DNA of 64,000 nucleotides from Candidatus Poribacteria bacterium (GCA_022826805.1 JAJDUH010000045.1:62001-126000), one strand, 5' to 3'. Counted from the first letter of the stretch, positions 25,158-35,594 are shown. Translations and numbers: made by a program. The notes: generated by a model from the sequence alone, not told the origin.

Positions 25158-28100
25158 ATGCAGAATAAGATTAAAACCAGCATTTTGTTTTACATGTTTA
25201 CGTTGTTCCTGTGCCTCAATTGTTTTTTCGTGGAGAACACCGTCGCACAAGACAACGCTGAATCCGCTGACGCACTCGCCAGTGCCAACTATACTTTTGA
25301 GACGATCGATGTTCCCGGGGTAGAGTTCTTACAGTTGAGTGCCAGTAGCGACTTTGGGGATTACGCCGGCAGCACGCGGAGTGCTAATGGTGAAAAGATA
25401 GTTGCCTTTACGCTCATTGATGGCATTTTTACAACCTACGATTTCCCGGGTTCAAAGAACACTTATTTCTTTGCGCTTGGTAATAATGGAGATGCTGCCG
25501 GACACTACGAGGATAGCGACGGTCTATTCCATGGGGTTGTCTTGAAAGATGGCGAGTTACAGCAATACGATTTCCCAGGTGCCGTCCAAACGGAACTATC
25601 GGGTATTAGTGACTCGACGGGCGCACTGACGGGTAATTTTATAGACGCTGCTGGTGTTCGCCGCGGATTCTCAGCAGACGAAATCATTGAGGCCCCTGGG
25701 GCAACGGAAACTTACGCCGATTTTGTGAATTCGAGCGGTGGTATGGTCGGTAGCTACGTAGATGCTGAAGGCCTATTTCATCCTTATATCCGCACCCCGA
25801 CCGGTCGGTTTGCATCTCTCGACCTTCCAAGCGCAGCAAATCTCGAATACTTTTTTGTGCACGGCATCAACGATACAAGAGTTGTCGTTGCCCGAGCCAA
25901 ACAGGTGGATGGTATCCCGGGCACCCTTGTCGGCACATTCCAAGAAGGGCTAAAGGAGTTGAAGGTTCCGGGCAGCGTTAGCACGGAGGGCTATAATATT
26001 AATCAGGACGGCTCTATCGTCGGACACTATGATTCAGCAGATGGGCGAAGGCACGGGTTCATTGCCAGACCTATAACGGACACTGCTGCACCCATCAACG
26101 ATCAACCCGTTGCCACACCTTCCGAACTCAACTATACATTTGAGAGCATTGACGTTCCAAGTGTAGATTTTTTAGCAGTGACGGCGAGTAGCGATTTTGA
26201 GGATTACGCAGGCTACACGCGGAGTGCTGATGGGGAAAAAGAGGCCGCCTTTACGCTCATTGACGGCATTTTTACAACCTATGATTTTCCCGACTCGCAA
26301 AAAACGCATTTTTATGCGCTCGGTAATAATGGACAGGCCGCCGGATACTACCAAGACAGCAATGGCTTGTCCCACGGTATCGTCCTACAAGATGGCGAGT
26401 TGCGACAATACGATTTCCCAGGTGCTGTCGAAACGGAGATATACGGCATTAGTGATGCGACGGGCGCGCTGACGGGTAATTTTATAGATGCTGCTGGCGT
26501 TCGCCGTGGATTCTCAGGAGACAAAATCGTTGAGGCGCCCGAGGCACTGGCAACTTATGCCGATTTTGTGAACGCCAGCGGTCGTATGGTGGGCAGCTAC
26601 ATAGACACTGAAGGCCTATATCATCCATACATGCGTCAACCAACCGGCAAGTTTATATCTCTTGACTTGCCAGGAGCAGGACAGTTTGAATACTTTTTTG
26701 TGCACGGTATCAACGACGTAGGGGTTCTTGTTAGCAGATCCAAAAGGATTGGTGGTGTCCCGCGCACCCATGTCGGCTCACTCCAGTACGGGCTACACGA
26801 ATTTCAGTTCCCGGGCAGCGTCAGCACAGAAGGCTGGAATATTAATCAAGACGGCTCTGTCGTCGGACACTATACATCAGCGGATGGCAGAACACACGGA
26901 TTTATCGCAAGGCCTGCAGAGGACACCACTCCACCAATCGACGATCCACCTGCTATCGCACCCGCTAATGCCAGCTATACTTTTGAAACGATTGACGTTC
27001 CAGGTGTAGACTTTTTAGCGGTGACGGCAAGTAGCGACTTTGAGGACTACGCCGGCAACACGCCAAGTGCGGATGGTGAAAAAATGGTTGGCTTTACACT
27101 CATTGATGGCGTTTTTACAACCTATGATTTCCCTGGGTCACAAGGCACTTATTTTTATGCGCTCGGTAATAATGGTGTCGCCGCCGGTCACTACCAGGAT
27201 AGCGACGGTCTCTACCACGGCGTGCTCTTAGGAGAAGATGGAGAACTGCACCAATACGATTTTCCAGGTGCCGTCGAAACCCAAATCTTCGGTTATAGTG
27301 ACGCCACTGGGAAACTAACAGGTAGTATGGTAGATGCTTCTGGCGTTCGCCGCGGATTCTCAGGGGAGACAATCGTTGAGTATCCCGGAGCATTGGAAAC
27401 TTATGCCGATTTTGTAAGCGGATTAGGCAATATCGTGGGCAGCTACGTGGATGCTGCGGGCACCTATCATGCATACCTGCGTGGCTCGGGGGGTAGTTTT
27501 GCAACGCTCGATCTTCCACTCGAAGGGGAGTTGGAATACTTTTTTCTCCACGGTCTCAACGATGGACTGATTGCTGTTGGCAGAGGCAAAGCGGTGGGAG
27601 ATGTCCCGCGCACTTATGTCGGCAACCCCCTCAACCTACAAGAATTGCGGGTTCCGGATAGTGCTGGCACGGAGGGTTGGAATATCAATCAAGACGGCTC
27701 TGTCGTTGGACACTATGACTCACCCGATGGACGCAGACACGGATTTATCGCCAAACCTATAGAGAGCACTGATCCAAGAACCAGCAATAGACGCATTGGC
27801 GCACCCGCCGGCTATACATTTGAGAGTATTGATGTTCCGGGTGTAGATTTTTTAGCAGTGACGGCGAGTAGCGACTTTGAGGACTACGCCGGCAACACAC
27901 AGAGTGCCGATGGTGAAAAAGAGGTCGCCTTTACGCTCATTGATGGCGTTTTTACAACCTACGATTTCCCTGGGGCACAAGGCACGTATTTCTATGCGCT
28001 CGGTAATAATGGTGTCGCCGCCGGTCACTACAAGGATAGCGACGGTCTTTACCACGGTGTTGTCTTAGAAGATGGTGAGTTGCGACAATACGATTTTCCG

Positions 28101-29549
28101 GGTGCTGTTGAAACGTTTATATACGGTATCAGTGATGCGACAGGTGCTATGACAGGTCATATAATAGATGCTTCTGGCGTTCGCCGCGGATTCTCTGGAG
28201 ACACAATCGTTGAGGTCCCCGGAGCATCGGCAACTAATGCCGATTTTGTGAGTTGGACGGGCCACATCGTGGGCAGTTACACGGATTCTGCAGGTACATA
28301 TCATGCCTACATGCTTGGTGTGACGGGTAGGTTTTTATATATCGACCTTCCAGAAGCCCTAAATCTGGAATACTTTTTTCTCCACGGTCTCAACGAGTCA
28401 AGAAGTGTCGTTGGCCGTGCGAAGGAGGTGGGTGATGTTTCGCGCACTTATGTCGGTAACCCGCTCAACCTACGCGAGTTGCAGTTTCCGGGCAGCATCA
28501 GTACGGAAGGCTGGAATATTAATCAAGACGGCTCTGTCGTCGGACACTATGATTCAGCTGATGGACGCAGACACGGATTTATCGCAAGACCTACCTCACA
28601 AGTGGAAGCGGAAAATTATAGCAACACCTATAGTGTCACGTTGTCTAAAGGTTTGAACATGCTTTCTGTGCCATTGGCATCTCCAACACCCATGACTGCC
28701 AAGAGCCTTGTCGCCATGACAGGGGCAACAACCGTCATCAAGCTTGATGCGGTAAAACAGCATTTCATCGCCTGGACGCCGGGGGCACCCAATGACGGTT
28801 TCCCAATTGAAGGTGGAAAAGGTTATATCGTCAATGTCCCACAATCCCGTAATTTCGCATTCGTCGGAGCACCCTGGACAAATCCAACCGAGGCTCCTGC
28901 AGCATCACCTGCCATTACCCCCTTGATAAGGGGGGACAGGGGAGTTACCCAAGAAGCGTGGGCATTCGTTGTCAGTGGGCATCTAAAAGGCAAACCCGCT
29001 TTTGACGGCTACGAGGTAACCGTCCGTAACCTAAGAACAAACAGCAGGATAACCGCTTCAGTGCAAGGGGATTACTTCGCTGCTGCAACTGCCGACTTAA
29101 CGCGGCGGAGCGTCGTTCAAGTTGGAGACGTGGTTGAGTTACGCGTCATCGGTCCCGCTGGAAACGCTGAATCACAAACCCTCAGATTTGAAGTGACTCC
29201 TGAGCATCTATCAAACGCCGTTTTGTCCGTCAGGCTTGATAACATCGGCAAACCGACACAGAATCTGTTGATGCAGAACTACCCGAATCCATTTAACCCA
29301 GAGACATGGATTCCATATCAACTCTCGGAAGACAGTCCTGTATCCATATCTATTTACGATACAACGGGTAGGTTAGTTCGCACACTTTCGCTCGGTTTCC
29401 AATCCGCAGGCTTCTACAATAATCGGAGTCGTGCTGCGTATTGGGATGGACGCAATGAACTCGGCGAACGCGTTGCCAGTGGTATCTATTTTTACCAGTT
29501 GACAACACCTGCCTTCCAGCAGACGCGGCGGCTCGTCATTTTGAAGTAA
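25158..29549 (+). CDS. Secreted HAF-like repeat protein, four modules, FlgD-like tail
   Basis: 1463 residues. A signal peptide (residues 1-31, ending near TVAQD) is followed by four tandem modules of about 280 residues starting at bases 25290, 26133, 26976 and 27813. Each begins YTFETIDVPGV-like and ends DGRRHGFIARP-like. Within each module, five or so units share G-x-x-N/D-x-x-G-x-x-VGxYxD-x-x-G-x-x-HGF, the pattern of the extracellular HAF repeat family, perhaps forming a propeller. A linker with Thr/Pro is followed by a domain (SLSKGLNMLSVPL) and a C-terminal FlgD-Ig/Por-type tail (NYPNPFNPETWIPYQLSED ... GIYFYQL). It is presumed exported and surface-attached. Paralogues at 29739 and 32550 have two and one modules. 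Confidence 0.8.
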   Translation: MQNKIKTSILFYMFTLFLCLNCFFVENTVAQDNAESADALASANYTFETIDVPGVEFLQLSASSDFGDYAGSTRSANGEKIVAFTLIDGIFTTYDFPGSKNTYFFALGNNGDAAGHYEDSDGLFHGVVLKDGELQQYDFPGAVQTELSGISDSTGALTGNFIDAAGVRRGFSADEIIEAPGATETYADFVNSSGGMVGSYVDAEGLFHPYIRTPTGRFASLDLPSAANLEYFFVHGINDTRVVVARAKQVDGIPGTLVGTFQEGLKELKVPGSVSTEGYNINQDGSIVGHYDSADGRRHGFIARPITDTAAPINDQPVATPSELNYTFESIDVPSVDFLAVTASSDFEDYAGYTRSADGEKEAAFTLIDGIFTTYDFPDSQKTHFYALGNNGQAAGYYQDSNGLSHGIVLQDGELRQYDFPGAVETEIYGISDATGALTGNFIDAAGVRRGFSGDKIVEAPEALATYADFVNASGRMVGSYIDTEGLYHPYMRQPTGKFISLDLPGAGQFEYFFVHGINDVGVLVSRSKRIGGVPRTHVGSLQYGLHEFQFPGSVSTEGWNINQDGSVVGHYTSADGRTHGFIARPAEDTTPPIDDPPAIAPANASYTFETIDVPGVDFLAVTASSDFEDYAGNTPSADGEKMVGFTLIDGVFTTYDFPGSQGTYFYALGNNGVAAGHYQDSDGLYHGVLLGEDGELHQYDFPGAVETQIFGYSDATGKLTGSMVDASGVRRGFSGETIVEYPGALETYADFVSGLGNIVGSYVDAAGTYHAYLRGSGGSFATLDLPLEGELEYFFLHGLNDGLIAVGRGKAVGDVPRTYVGNPLNLQELRVPDSAGTEGWNINQDGSVVGHYDSPDGRRHGFIAKPIESTDPRTSNRRIGAPAGYTFESIDVPGVDFLAVTASSDFEDYAGNTQSADGEKEVAFTLIDGVFTTYDFPGAQGTYFYALGNNGVAAGHYKDSDGLYHGVVLEDGELRQYDFPGAVETFIYGISDATGAMTGHIIDASGVRRGFSGDTIVEVPGASATNADFVSWTGHIVGSYTDSAGTYHAYMLGVTGRFLYIDLPEALNLEYFFLHGLNESRSVVGRAKEVGDVSRTYVGNPLNLRELQFPGSISTEGWNINQDGSVVGHYDSADGRRHGFIARPTSQVEAENYSNTYSVTLSKGLNMLSVPLASPTPMTAKSLVAMTGATTVIKLDAVKQHFIAWTPGAPNDGFPIEGGKGYIVNVPQSRNFAFVGAPWTNPTEAPAASPAITPLIRGDRGVTQEAWAFVVSGHLKGKPAFDGYEVTVRNLRTNSRITASVQGDYFAAATADLTRRSVVQVGDVVELRVIGPAGNAESQTLRFEVTPEHLSNAVLSVRLDNIGKPTQNLLMQNYPNPFNPETWIPYQLSEDSPVSISIYDTTGRLVRTLSLGFQSAGFYNNRSRAAYWDGRNELGERVASGIYFYQLTTPAFQQTRRLVILK
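28917..28948 (+). repeat. Palindromic repeat read in frame inside the HAF protein
   Basis: ACCCCCTTGATAAGGGGGGA followed by CAGGGGAGTT matches the CCCCCTGATAAGGGGG core found in MITE copies A, C and D and at 60541. Here it encodes TPLIRGDRGV in frame. The second HAF protein has the shorter TSLQGV at this place, and the third (33762) has the same insertion. Confidence 0.75.
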
Positions 29550-29738
29550 GGACTATCCGTATAGAACTTATGTCCTTCCCCTGATAGGTGTGGAATGTAA
29601 TACAAGGAACGGATTTAGTCTCTCCCCAGACTAAATCCCTAACCGCACCTATCCTTTAGGAACAGACGTAATACTCCAAACAACTTTCAATCCCGTAGGT
29701 TGGGTTGAACGACTCTGAGAACAGGAGAGGTTTTTATT

Positions 29739-32456
29739 ATGCCTACTCATACCAAAACTAATTTTTTATGTTACACGTTTACGTTGCTTATATGCCTCAA
29801 TTCCTTTTTCCTCAGCAATACCGAGGCACAAACCGATAATGAACCAACGCCTCCATCCCCTGGATTCACCTATACTTATGAGAGTATTGATGTTCCGGGT
29901 GTAGACTTTTTAGCGTTGACAGCGAGTAGCGACTTTGAGGATTACGCAGGCTACACACAGAGTGCGGATGGTGAAAAAATGGTCGGTTTTACACTCATAG
30001 ACGGCGTTTTTACGACGTATGACTTCCCCGGTTCACAGAACACCTATTTCTATGCGCTTGGCAATAATGGGTTAGCTGCGGGACACTACGAAGATAGCGA
30101 GGGTCTTCATCATGGGGTCGTCTTAGAAGATGGTAAGTTACGGCAATATGATTTGCCGGGTGCTGTCGAAACGGAGATATACGGTTACAGTGATTCGAGG
30201 GAGGTCTTGACGGGTGGTTTTATAGATGCCTCTGGTGTTCGCCGTGGCTTCTCAGGGGATATAATAATTGAGGTCCCCGAGGCAACAGCAACGTATGCCG
30301 ACTTTGTGAATGCGGCAGGCTCTGTCACAGGAAGTTACATAGATGCTGACGGGCTATATCATCCTTATGTGCGTACCTTGAATGGCACGTTTGTTTTTCA
30401 TACCTATCTGGAGCCATCCAATCTCGAATATTCTTTTGTGCACGGGATCACTGATACAAGGATTATCGTTACTCGCGCCAAAGCGGTGGGGGACCGCCCG
30501 CGCTCCTATGTCGGCACATCCCAGCACGGATTATCTGAATTGGAGTTTCCGGGCAGCGTTAGCACGGAGGGCTGGAATATCAATCAGGACGGCTCTGTCG
30601 TCGGTTACTACGACTCGGCAGATGGACGTAGACACGGGTTTATCGCAAAACCCACTGCGGAAACTGCTGCAAGATTCGAAGATATAGCTTATCTCCCAGT
30701 CCCTGAATTCAACTATATTTATGAGAGTATTGACGTTCCGGGCGTAGACTTTTTAGCGTTGGGTGCGAGTAGCGACTTTGAGGATTACGCCGGAAACACG
30801 CGGAGTGCGGATGGCGAAAAAATCGTCGGCTTTACACTCATTGATGGTGTTTTTACGACCTACGATTTCCCGGGTGGACAGAACACTTATTTCTATGCGC
30901 TTGGCAATAATGGGGTAGCTGCGGGACACTACGAGGATAACGACGGTCTTTACCATGGGGTCATCTTAGAAAATGGCGAGTTACGGCAATACGATTTTCC
31001 AGGTGCCGTTGAAACAGAGATATACGGTTTTAGTGATGCAACGGGTGCCTTGACGGGTAATTTTATAGGTGCTGATGGCGTTCGCCGTGGATTCTCAGGA
31101 GACAAAATCGTTGAGGCGCCCGAGGCAATAGCAACGTATGCCGATTTTGTGAATGCGGCAGGCTCTATCATCGGCAGCTTCGTAGATGCTGACGGGCTAT
31201 ATCACGCATTCGCACTTACCCCGACTGGCAGGTTTATAATTCTGGACTATCTGGAACCCTCCAATCTGGAATACTTTTTCTTGCACGGGATTAACGATGC
31301 AGAAGGCAGCGGTGTGTTTGTGATTGCCCGAGCCAAAGCGGCTGGGGACCGTCCGCGCTCTTATGTCGGCTCATACCTATATGGGCTACATGAGTTGGAG
31401 TTTCCAGGCAGCGTTAGCACGGAGGGCTGGAATATCAATCAGGACGGTTCTGTCGTCGGACACTATGACTCACCCGATGGGCGCAGACACGGTTTTATCG
31501 CAAAACTCTCTACCGCGGCAGAGCGCACGCATTTTAGCAACGCCTATACTGTCACGCTCTCGAAAGGGTTGAATATGCTGTCCGTGCCGTTGGCACCTTT
31601 GAGACCGATGACCGCGAAATCACTCGTTGCAATGACAGGCGCGACAACCGCCATCGCGTTCGACGCGCCAAACCAACAGTTCGTCGCATGGACACCAGAC
31701 GCGCCGAATGATGGTTTCCCAATTGAGGGTGGACAAGGCTATATCGTCAATGTGCCAGAAACCCGCAATTTCGCTTTCGTCGGCGCACCCTGGACAGATC
31801 CAACAGAAGAAACCGCTGCAGCTCCATCTGCCATTACTTCTTTACAGGGGGTTGCCCAAGAAGCATGGGCATTCGTTGTCAGTGGACACTTGGAAGGGAA
31901 AACAACGTTTGACGGCTACAAGGTAATCGTTCGGAACCTGCGAACAAATAGTACGATAACCGCTTCGGTGCAAGGGGATTACTTCGCTGCTGCAACCGCA
32001 GACTTAACGCGGCGGAGCGTCGTTCAAGTCGGAGATGTCGTTGAAGTACGCGTCATCGGTCCCGATGGAAACTTTGAATCACAAACGCTCAGATTTGAAG
32101 TGACACCTGAGCATCTATCAAACGCCGTTTTGTCTGTCAGACTTGATAACATCGGCAAACCGACACAGAATCTGTTGATGCAGAACTACCCGAATCCGTT
32201 TAACCCAGAAACATGGATTCCATATCAACTCTCTGAGGACAGCCCTGTATCAATATCCATTTATGATACAACCGGTAGGTTGATTCGCACACTTTCACTC
32301 GGTTTCCAATCCGCAGGCTTCTACAATAATCGGAGTCGTGCGGCGTATTGGGATGGACGCAATGAACTCGGCGAACGCGTTGCGAGTGGCATCTATTTTT
32401 ACCAATTGATGACACCCGCCTTCCAGCAGACACGGCGGATGCTCATTTTGAAATAG
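29739..32456 (+). CDS. Secreted HAF-like repeat protein, two modules, FlgD-like tail
   Basis: 905 residues, AGGAGAGG before the ATG. Signal peptide, then two of the 280-residue modules described for the gene at 25158, starting near 29877 and 30717 (YTYESIDVPGVDFLALTAS and YIYESIDVPGVDFLALGAS). The C-terminal 300 residues are nearly identical to those of the first protein, including NYPNPFNPETWIPYQL. The CCCCCTTGATAAGGGGG insertion is absent here. The 189-base gap upstream (29550-29738) holds GATAGGTG / CACCTATC inverted repeats and one half of the TCGTAGGTTGGG-type repeat. No genetic context for function is seen beyond the three-gene cluster. Confidence 0.8.
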   Translation: MPTHTKTNFLCYTFTLLICLNSFFLSNTEAQTDNEPTPPSPGFTYTYESIDVPGVDFLALTASSDFEDYAGYTQSADGEKMVGFTLIDGVFTTYDFPGSQNTYFYALGNNGLAAGHYEDSEGLHHGVVLEDGKLRQYDLPGAVETEIYGYSDSREVLTGGFIDASGVRRGFSGDIIIEVPEATATYADFVNAAGSVTGSYIDADGLYHPYVRTLNGTFVFHTYLEPSNLEYSFVHGITDTRIIVTRAKAVGDRPRSYVGTSQHGLSELEFPGSVSTEGWNINQDGSVVGYYDSADGRRHGFIAKPTAETAARFEDIAYLPVPEFNYIYESIDVPGVDFLALGASSDFEDYAGNTRSADGEKIVGFTLIDGVFTTYDFPGGQNTYFYALGNNGVAAGHYEDNDGLYHGVILENGELRQYDFPGAVETEIYGFSDATGALTGNFIGADGVRRGFSGDKIVEAPEAIATYADFVNAAGSIIGSFVDADGLYHAFALTPTGRFIILDYLEPSNLEYFFLHGINDAEGSGVFVIARAKAAGDRPRSYVGSYLYGLHELEFPGSVSTEGWNINQDGSVVGHYDSPDGRRHGFIAKLSTAAERTHFSNAYTVTLSKGLNMLSVPLAPLRPMTAKSLVAMTGATTAIAFDAPNQQFVAWTPDAPNDGFPIEGGQGYIVNVPETRNFAFVGAPWTDPTEETAAAPSAITSLQGVAQEAWAFVVSGHLEGKTTFDGYKVIVRNLRTNSTITASVQGDYFAAATADLTRRSVVQVGDVVEVRVIGPDGNFESQTLRFEVTPEHLSNAVLSVRLDNIGKPTQNLLMQNYPNPFNPETWIPYQLSEDSPVSISIYDTTGRLIRTLSLGFQSAGFYNNRSRAAYWDGRNELGERVASGIYFYQLMTPAFQQTRRMLILK

Positions 32457-32463
32457 TACTCTT

Positions 32464-32489
32464 GTAGGGGCGGGATACCCCGCTCCTAC
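32464..32489. repeat. REP-like hairpin
   Basis: GTAGGGGCGGG and CCGCTCCTAC form an imperfect palindrome between the second and third HAF genes. It may be related to the GTAGGAGCGAG family but has a different core. Confidence 0.55.
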
Positions 32490-32549
32490 TTCGTAAAAAA
32501 TCCTTTCACTGATAGTTTCCGCGGCTACACCAAAAAACGAAGGATAACC

Positions 32550-34394
32550 ATGAATCACCACATAAAAACGAAACTGATTTTGTGTATTGGTCTAACCATC
32601 TGTTTCATAGGGTACACCGGGGCACAGGTCGAAAGCGAAACACCGATTGCAGATTATACCTTTGAGACGATTGAAGTGCCAGGTGTCGATTTTCTGGAGG
32701 TGGCTGCCAGTAACGATTTCGGGGATTACGCAGGGAACACTCGGAGCCCTGATGGTGAGAAAACCATCGGTTTCACATTGATAGACGGCGTTTTTACAAC
32801 CTATGATTTTCCCGGGTCCCTGAATACCTTCTTCTATGCACTCGACAACGCTGGAAAAGCAGCCGGACACTACAAAGACACAGATGGACTTTACCACGGT
32901 GTCATCATGGAAGATGGGGAGCTCACGCAATACGATTTTCCCGGTGCTGCCCAAACCTTCATCTACGGTCTTAGCGATGAAACAGGGGCACTGAGCGGCA
33001 ATATTGTTGATGAAGCAGGCGTCAGCCGCGCCTTCTCAGGCGATATGCCAATTGCGTTCCCCGGAGCAGTAGCAACTTATGGCGACTTTGTCAACGCTGC
33101 AGGTGCTGTCGTCGGCAGCTACGTGGATGCCGATGGAATGCCGCATGGGTTCATACGTCACCCCGATGGCAGTTTCACCACTATTGACCTTCCAAAAATG
33201 CCGAATCTTCAATTCCTATTTGTGAACACCATCACCGATGCTGGTGTTATCGGCTTCAGAGCCAAAGCTGTAGATGATGTTCTGCGGTCGTATATCCTCC
33301 TGCCAGATGGCACCCTCTATGAAGTGCAGCTCCCAGGCAGTGTTAGCACTGTCGTCCGAAATGTTAATCAGGATGGAAGTATTATCGGTTATTACAACTT
33401 AGCAGACGGACGCAGGCTCGGCTTCGTCGGTAGACCGACACCACACCCCAATGGAGAAAATTTCGGCAGTACTTTCTCTATGCACCTCTCTAAAGGTTTG
33501 AACATGTTGTCCGTGCCGTTGAAACCGACTGTCCACATGACAGCGCGTTCGCTCGCAGTAAAGACAGGCGCGACAACGGTCATCACGCTTGATTCTGCGA
33601 GCCAACAGTTTGTGGCATGGACCCCCAATGCCCCTGACGACGGCTTTCCAATCGAAGGGGCAAAAGGATATATCGCCAACCTACCAGAGACGCGCAACGT
33701 TGTCTTTACAGGCACAGGGTGGACGCATCAGATGCCAGTCGCTGCAGCACCGCTTGCCGTTACCCCCTTGATAAGGGGGGACAGGGGGGTTTCCCAAAAA
33801 GCGTGGGCGTTCGTTGTTAGCGGGTATTTAGAAGGCGAGCATTATTATAACAATCATTACATCAGAATCCAAAATCTCCGGACCAACACATCCACGAAAG
33901 CGCAGGTAAGGGGTAATTACTTCGCTGCTGCCACTGTTAATCTCAACTATCGGAGCGTCGTTGAACTCGGCGATACACTGGCGTTGACTGTAACCGATGC
34001 ACACGGCAATATTGTCTCAGAAAAATTCAATTTTATCGTGAACCCGGTCAACCTTGCCAATGCCGTTCTAAACGTGACACTTGAGGGCATCGGCACACCG
34101 AAACAGAGTTCACTCCTCCAGAACTATCCGAATCCCTTTAACCCTGAGACGTGGATTCCGTACCGTCTTTCAGAAGCGGGTCCGGTTTCGTTATCTATTT
34201 ACGACACAAAAGGCACCCTTATCCGAACGCTATCGCTTGGCAATCAGTCAGCGGGTTTCTACCAGAATCGAGAGCGTGCTGCCTATTGGGACGGACGCAA
34301 CGCCTTAGGTGAACCGGTAGCAAGTGGGGTCTATTTTTACCAGTTGGTAACGCCATCTTTCCAGCAGACACGGCGAATGCTCATTTTGAAATAG
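32550..34394 (+). CDS. Secreted HAF-like repeat protein, one module, FlgD-like tail
   Basis: 614 residues, GAAGGA before the ATG. Signal peptide (residues 1-25), then one module starting YTFETIEVPGVDFLEVAAS, with the same internal units as its longer paralogues, and a single downstream SLSKGLNMLSVPL-type domain (here HLSKGLNMLSVPL). The FlgD-like tail is NYPNPFNPETWIPYRLSEA ... GVYFYQLVTPSFQQTRRMLI. It is more diverged from the first two than they are from each other, so it is probably the oldest branch. The in-frame palindromic insert is present at 33762. Confidence 0.8.
   Translation: MNHHIKTKLILCIGLTICFIGYTGAQVESETPIADYTFETIEVPGVDFLEVAASNDFGDYAGNTRSPDGEKTIGFTLIDGVFTTYDFPGSLNTFFYALDNAGKAAGHYKDTDGLYHGVIMEDGELTQYDFPGAAQTFIYGLSDETGALSGNIVDEAGVSRAFSGDMPIAFPGAVATYGDFVNAAGAVVGSYVDADGMPHGFIRHPDGSFTTIDLPKMPNLQFLFVNTITDAGVIGFRAKAVDDVLRSYILLPDGTLYEVQLPGSVSTVVRNVNQDGSIIGYYNLADGRRLGFVGRPTPHPNGENFGSTFSMHLSKGLNMLSVPLKPTVHMTARSLAVKTGATTVITLDSASQQFVAWTPNAPDDGFPIEGAKGYIANLPETRNVVFTGTGWTHQMPVAAAPLAVTPLIRGDRGVSQKAWAFVVSGYLEGEHYYNNHYIRIQNLRTNTSTKAQVRGNYFAAATVNLNYRSVVELGDTLALTVTDAHGNIVSEKFNFIVNPVNLANAVLNVTLEGIGTPKQSSLLQNYPNPFNPETWIPYRLSEAGPVSLSIYDTKGTLIRTLSLGNQSAGFYQNRERAAYWDGRNALGEPVASGVYFYQLVTPSFQQTRRMLILK
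33762..33795 (+). repeat. Palindromic repeat read in frame in the third HAF protein
   Basis: ACCCCCTTGATAAGGGGGGA followed by CAGGGGGGTTT encodes TPLIRGDRGV, as in the first HAF gene (28917). It belongs to the same palindromic family as the MITE interiors. Confidence 0.75.
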
Positions 34395-34478
34395 GTAACA
34401 CCTAAACATTGGCTGGACATACCGCTGGCGAGTTTTTTTAACCCCGCCTTTTAGGTTTGTTAAATACGCTTGTGAACA

Positions 34479-35594
34479 ATGCATTATCAATGCAACAAAT
34501 GCAACAACACTTATCAAATCTCGCCTTTGCGCTATAAGTGTGACTGTGGGAGCCCACTGAACCTCGTCTCGGATTCACACGTAACCCCGAACCCACAAGT
34601 TCCAGGGGCGATGTCGCTGTGGCGATACCGCGAGGCACTACCCATTGATGCAGAAACAGAGCTTGTCACCCTCGGCGAAGGTAGGACCCCTCTCATTCCA
34701 CTTGAGACTGACACTCCTGAACATCTTTTAAAATTGGACTACCTCTGTCCGACAGGCTCTTATAAGGATAGGGGTGCGTCTGTTCTGCTCACCCATCTTA
34801 AGGCACTTGGGGTCGATGCAGTTGTGGAAGATTCATCGGGCAACGCGGGTGCTGCAATTGCTGCATACAGCGCAAGAGCAGGTATCCAATGCACCATCTA
34901 CTGTCCAGAATCTACTTCACAAGGGAAATTAAAACAGATTTCTGCTTACGGTGCCGAGTTGAAACTCGTACCCGGAAACCGCATGGCAACAACAGAAGCC
35001 GTGAAACTTGCCGCAGAGACCACATGCTACGCTTCCCACAATTGGCATCCCTTCTTCCTGGAAGGCACAAAGACCCTCGCTTATGAAATCGTTGAACAAC
35101 TCGGATGGCGTGCCCCGACGCATGTCATCTGTCCGGTCGGATTCGGGAGTATCTATTTGGGACTTTTTATAGGATTTCGCGAGCTACAAACACAAGGGAT
35201 CATTGAAAACACACCCCGGCTCCTCGGTGTTCAGCCCGATGTTTGTTGCCCGATCTACAATGCATACCTTGAAAATGCAACATCCATCTCAAGAATGAAA
35301 CAAATGGGAGAGACACTTGCTGAGGGCATTACTGCCGAACTCCCCATCCGAAGCAACACGGTTTTGGAAGCACTCCGTTCCACAAATGGCGCATTCGCTA
35401 CAGTCAACGCTGCGGACATTAAATCAGGCATAGAAACACTTGCAATCAAAGGGATATATGTTGAACCCACATCTGCCGTAGTCATTAAGGCATACCAGAA
35501 GTTTCAGCAGGAAAATATCATCCAAAAGGGTGATTTGACTGTCTCGATTCTTACAGGGATCGGTTTAAAAGCATCAAGTGCCCCGAAAGCGTAA
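34479..35594 (+). CDS. thrC: Threonine synthase-like PLP enzyme
   Basis: 371 residues. An N-terminal zinc-ribbon (Cys5, Cys8, Cys21, Cys23) is followed by a fold-type II PLP domain with Lys96 in GSYKDRGAS and SSGNAGAAIAAYSARAG, which contacts the phosphate. The C-terminal part has ILTGIGLKAS. Threonine synthase turns O-phosphohomoserine into threonine; the zinc ribbon and total length fit the shorter bacterial/archaeal type. A related cysteate synthase or other PLP lyase remains possible. It stands after the HAF genes and before a TnpB element, without amino-acid neighbours. Confidence 0.85.
   Translation: MHYQCNKCNNTYQISPLRYKCDCGSPLNLVSDSHVTPNPQVPGAMSLWRYREALPIDAETELVTLGEGRTPLIPLETDTPEHLLKLDYLCPTGSYKDRGASVLLTHLKALGVDAVVEDSSGNAGAAIAAYSARAGIQCTIYCPESTSQGKLKQISAYGAELKLVPGNRMATTEAVKLAAETTCYASHNWHPFFLEGTKTLAYEIVEQLGWRAPTHVICPVGFGSIYLGLFIGFRELQTQGIIENTPRLLGVQPDVCCPIYNAYLENATSISRMKQMGETLAEGITAELPIRSNTVLEALRSTNGAFATVNAADIKSGIETLAIKGIYVEPTSAVVIKAYQKFQQENIIQKGDLTVSILTGIGLKASSAPKA

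Noticed and set aside
26172..31171. Several 60-134 residue frames on both strands within the HAF genes
   Set aside because: They recur at the same module positions and are out-of-frame shadows of the repeated coding sequence.
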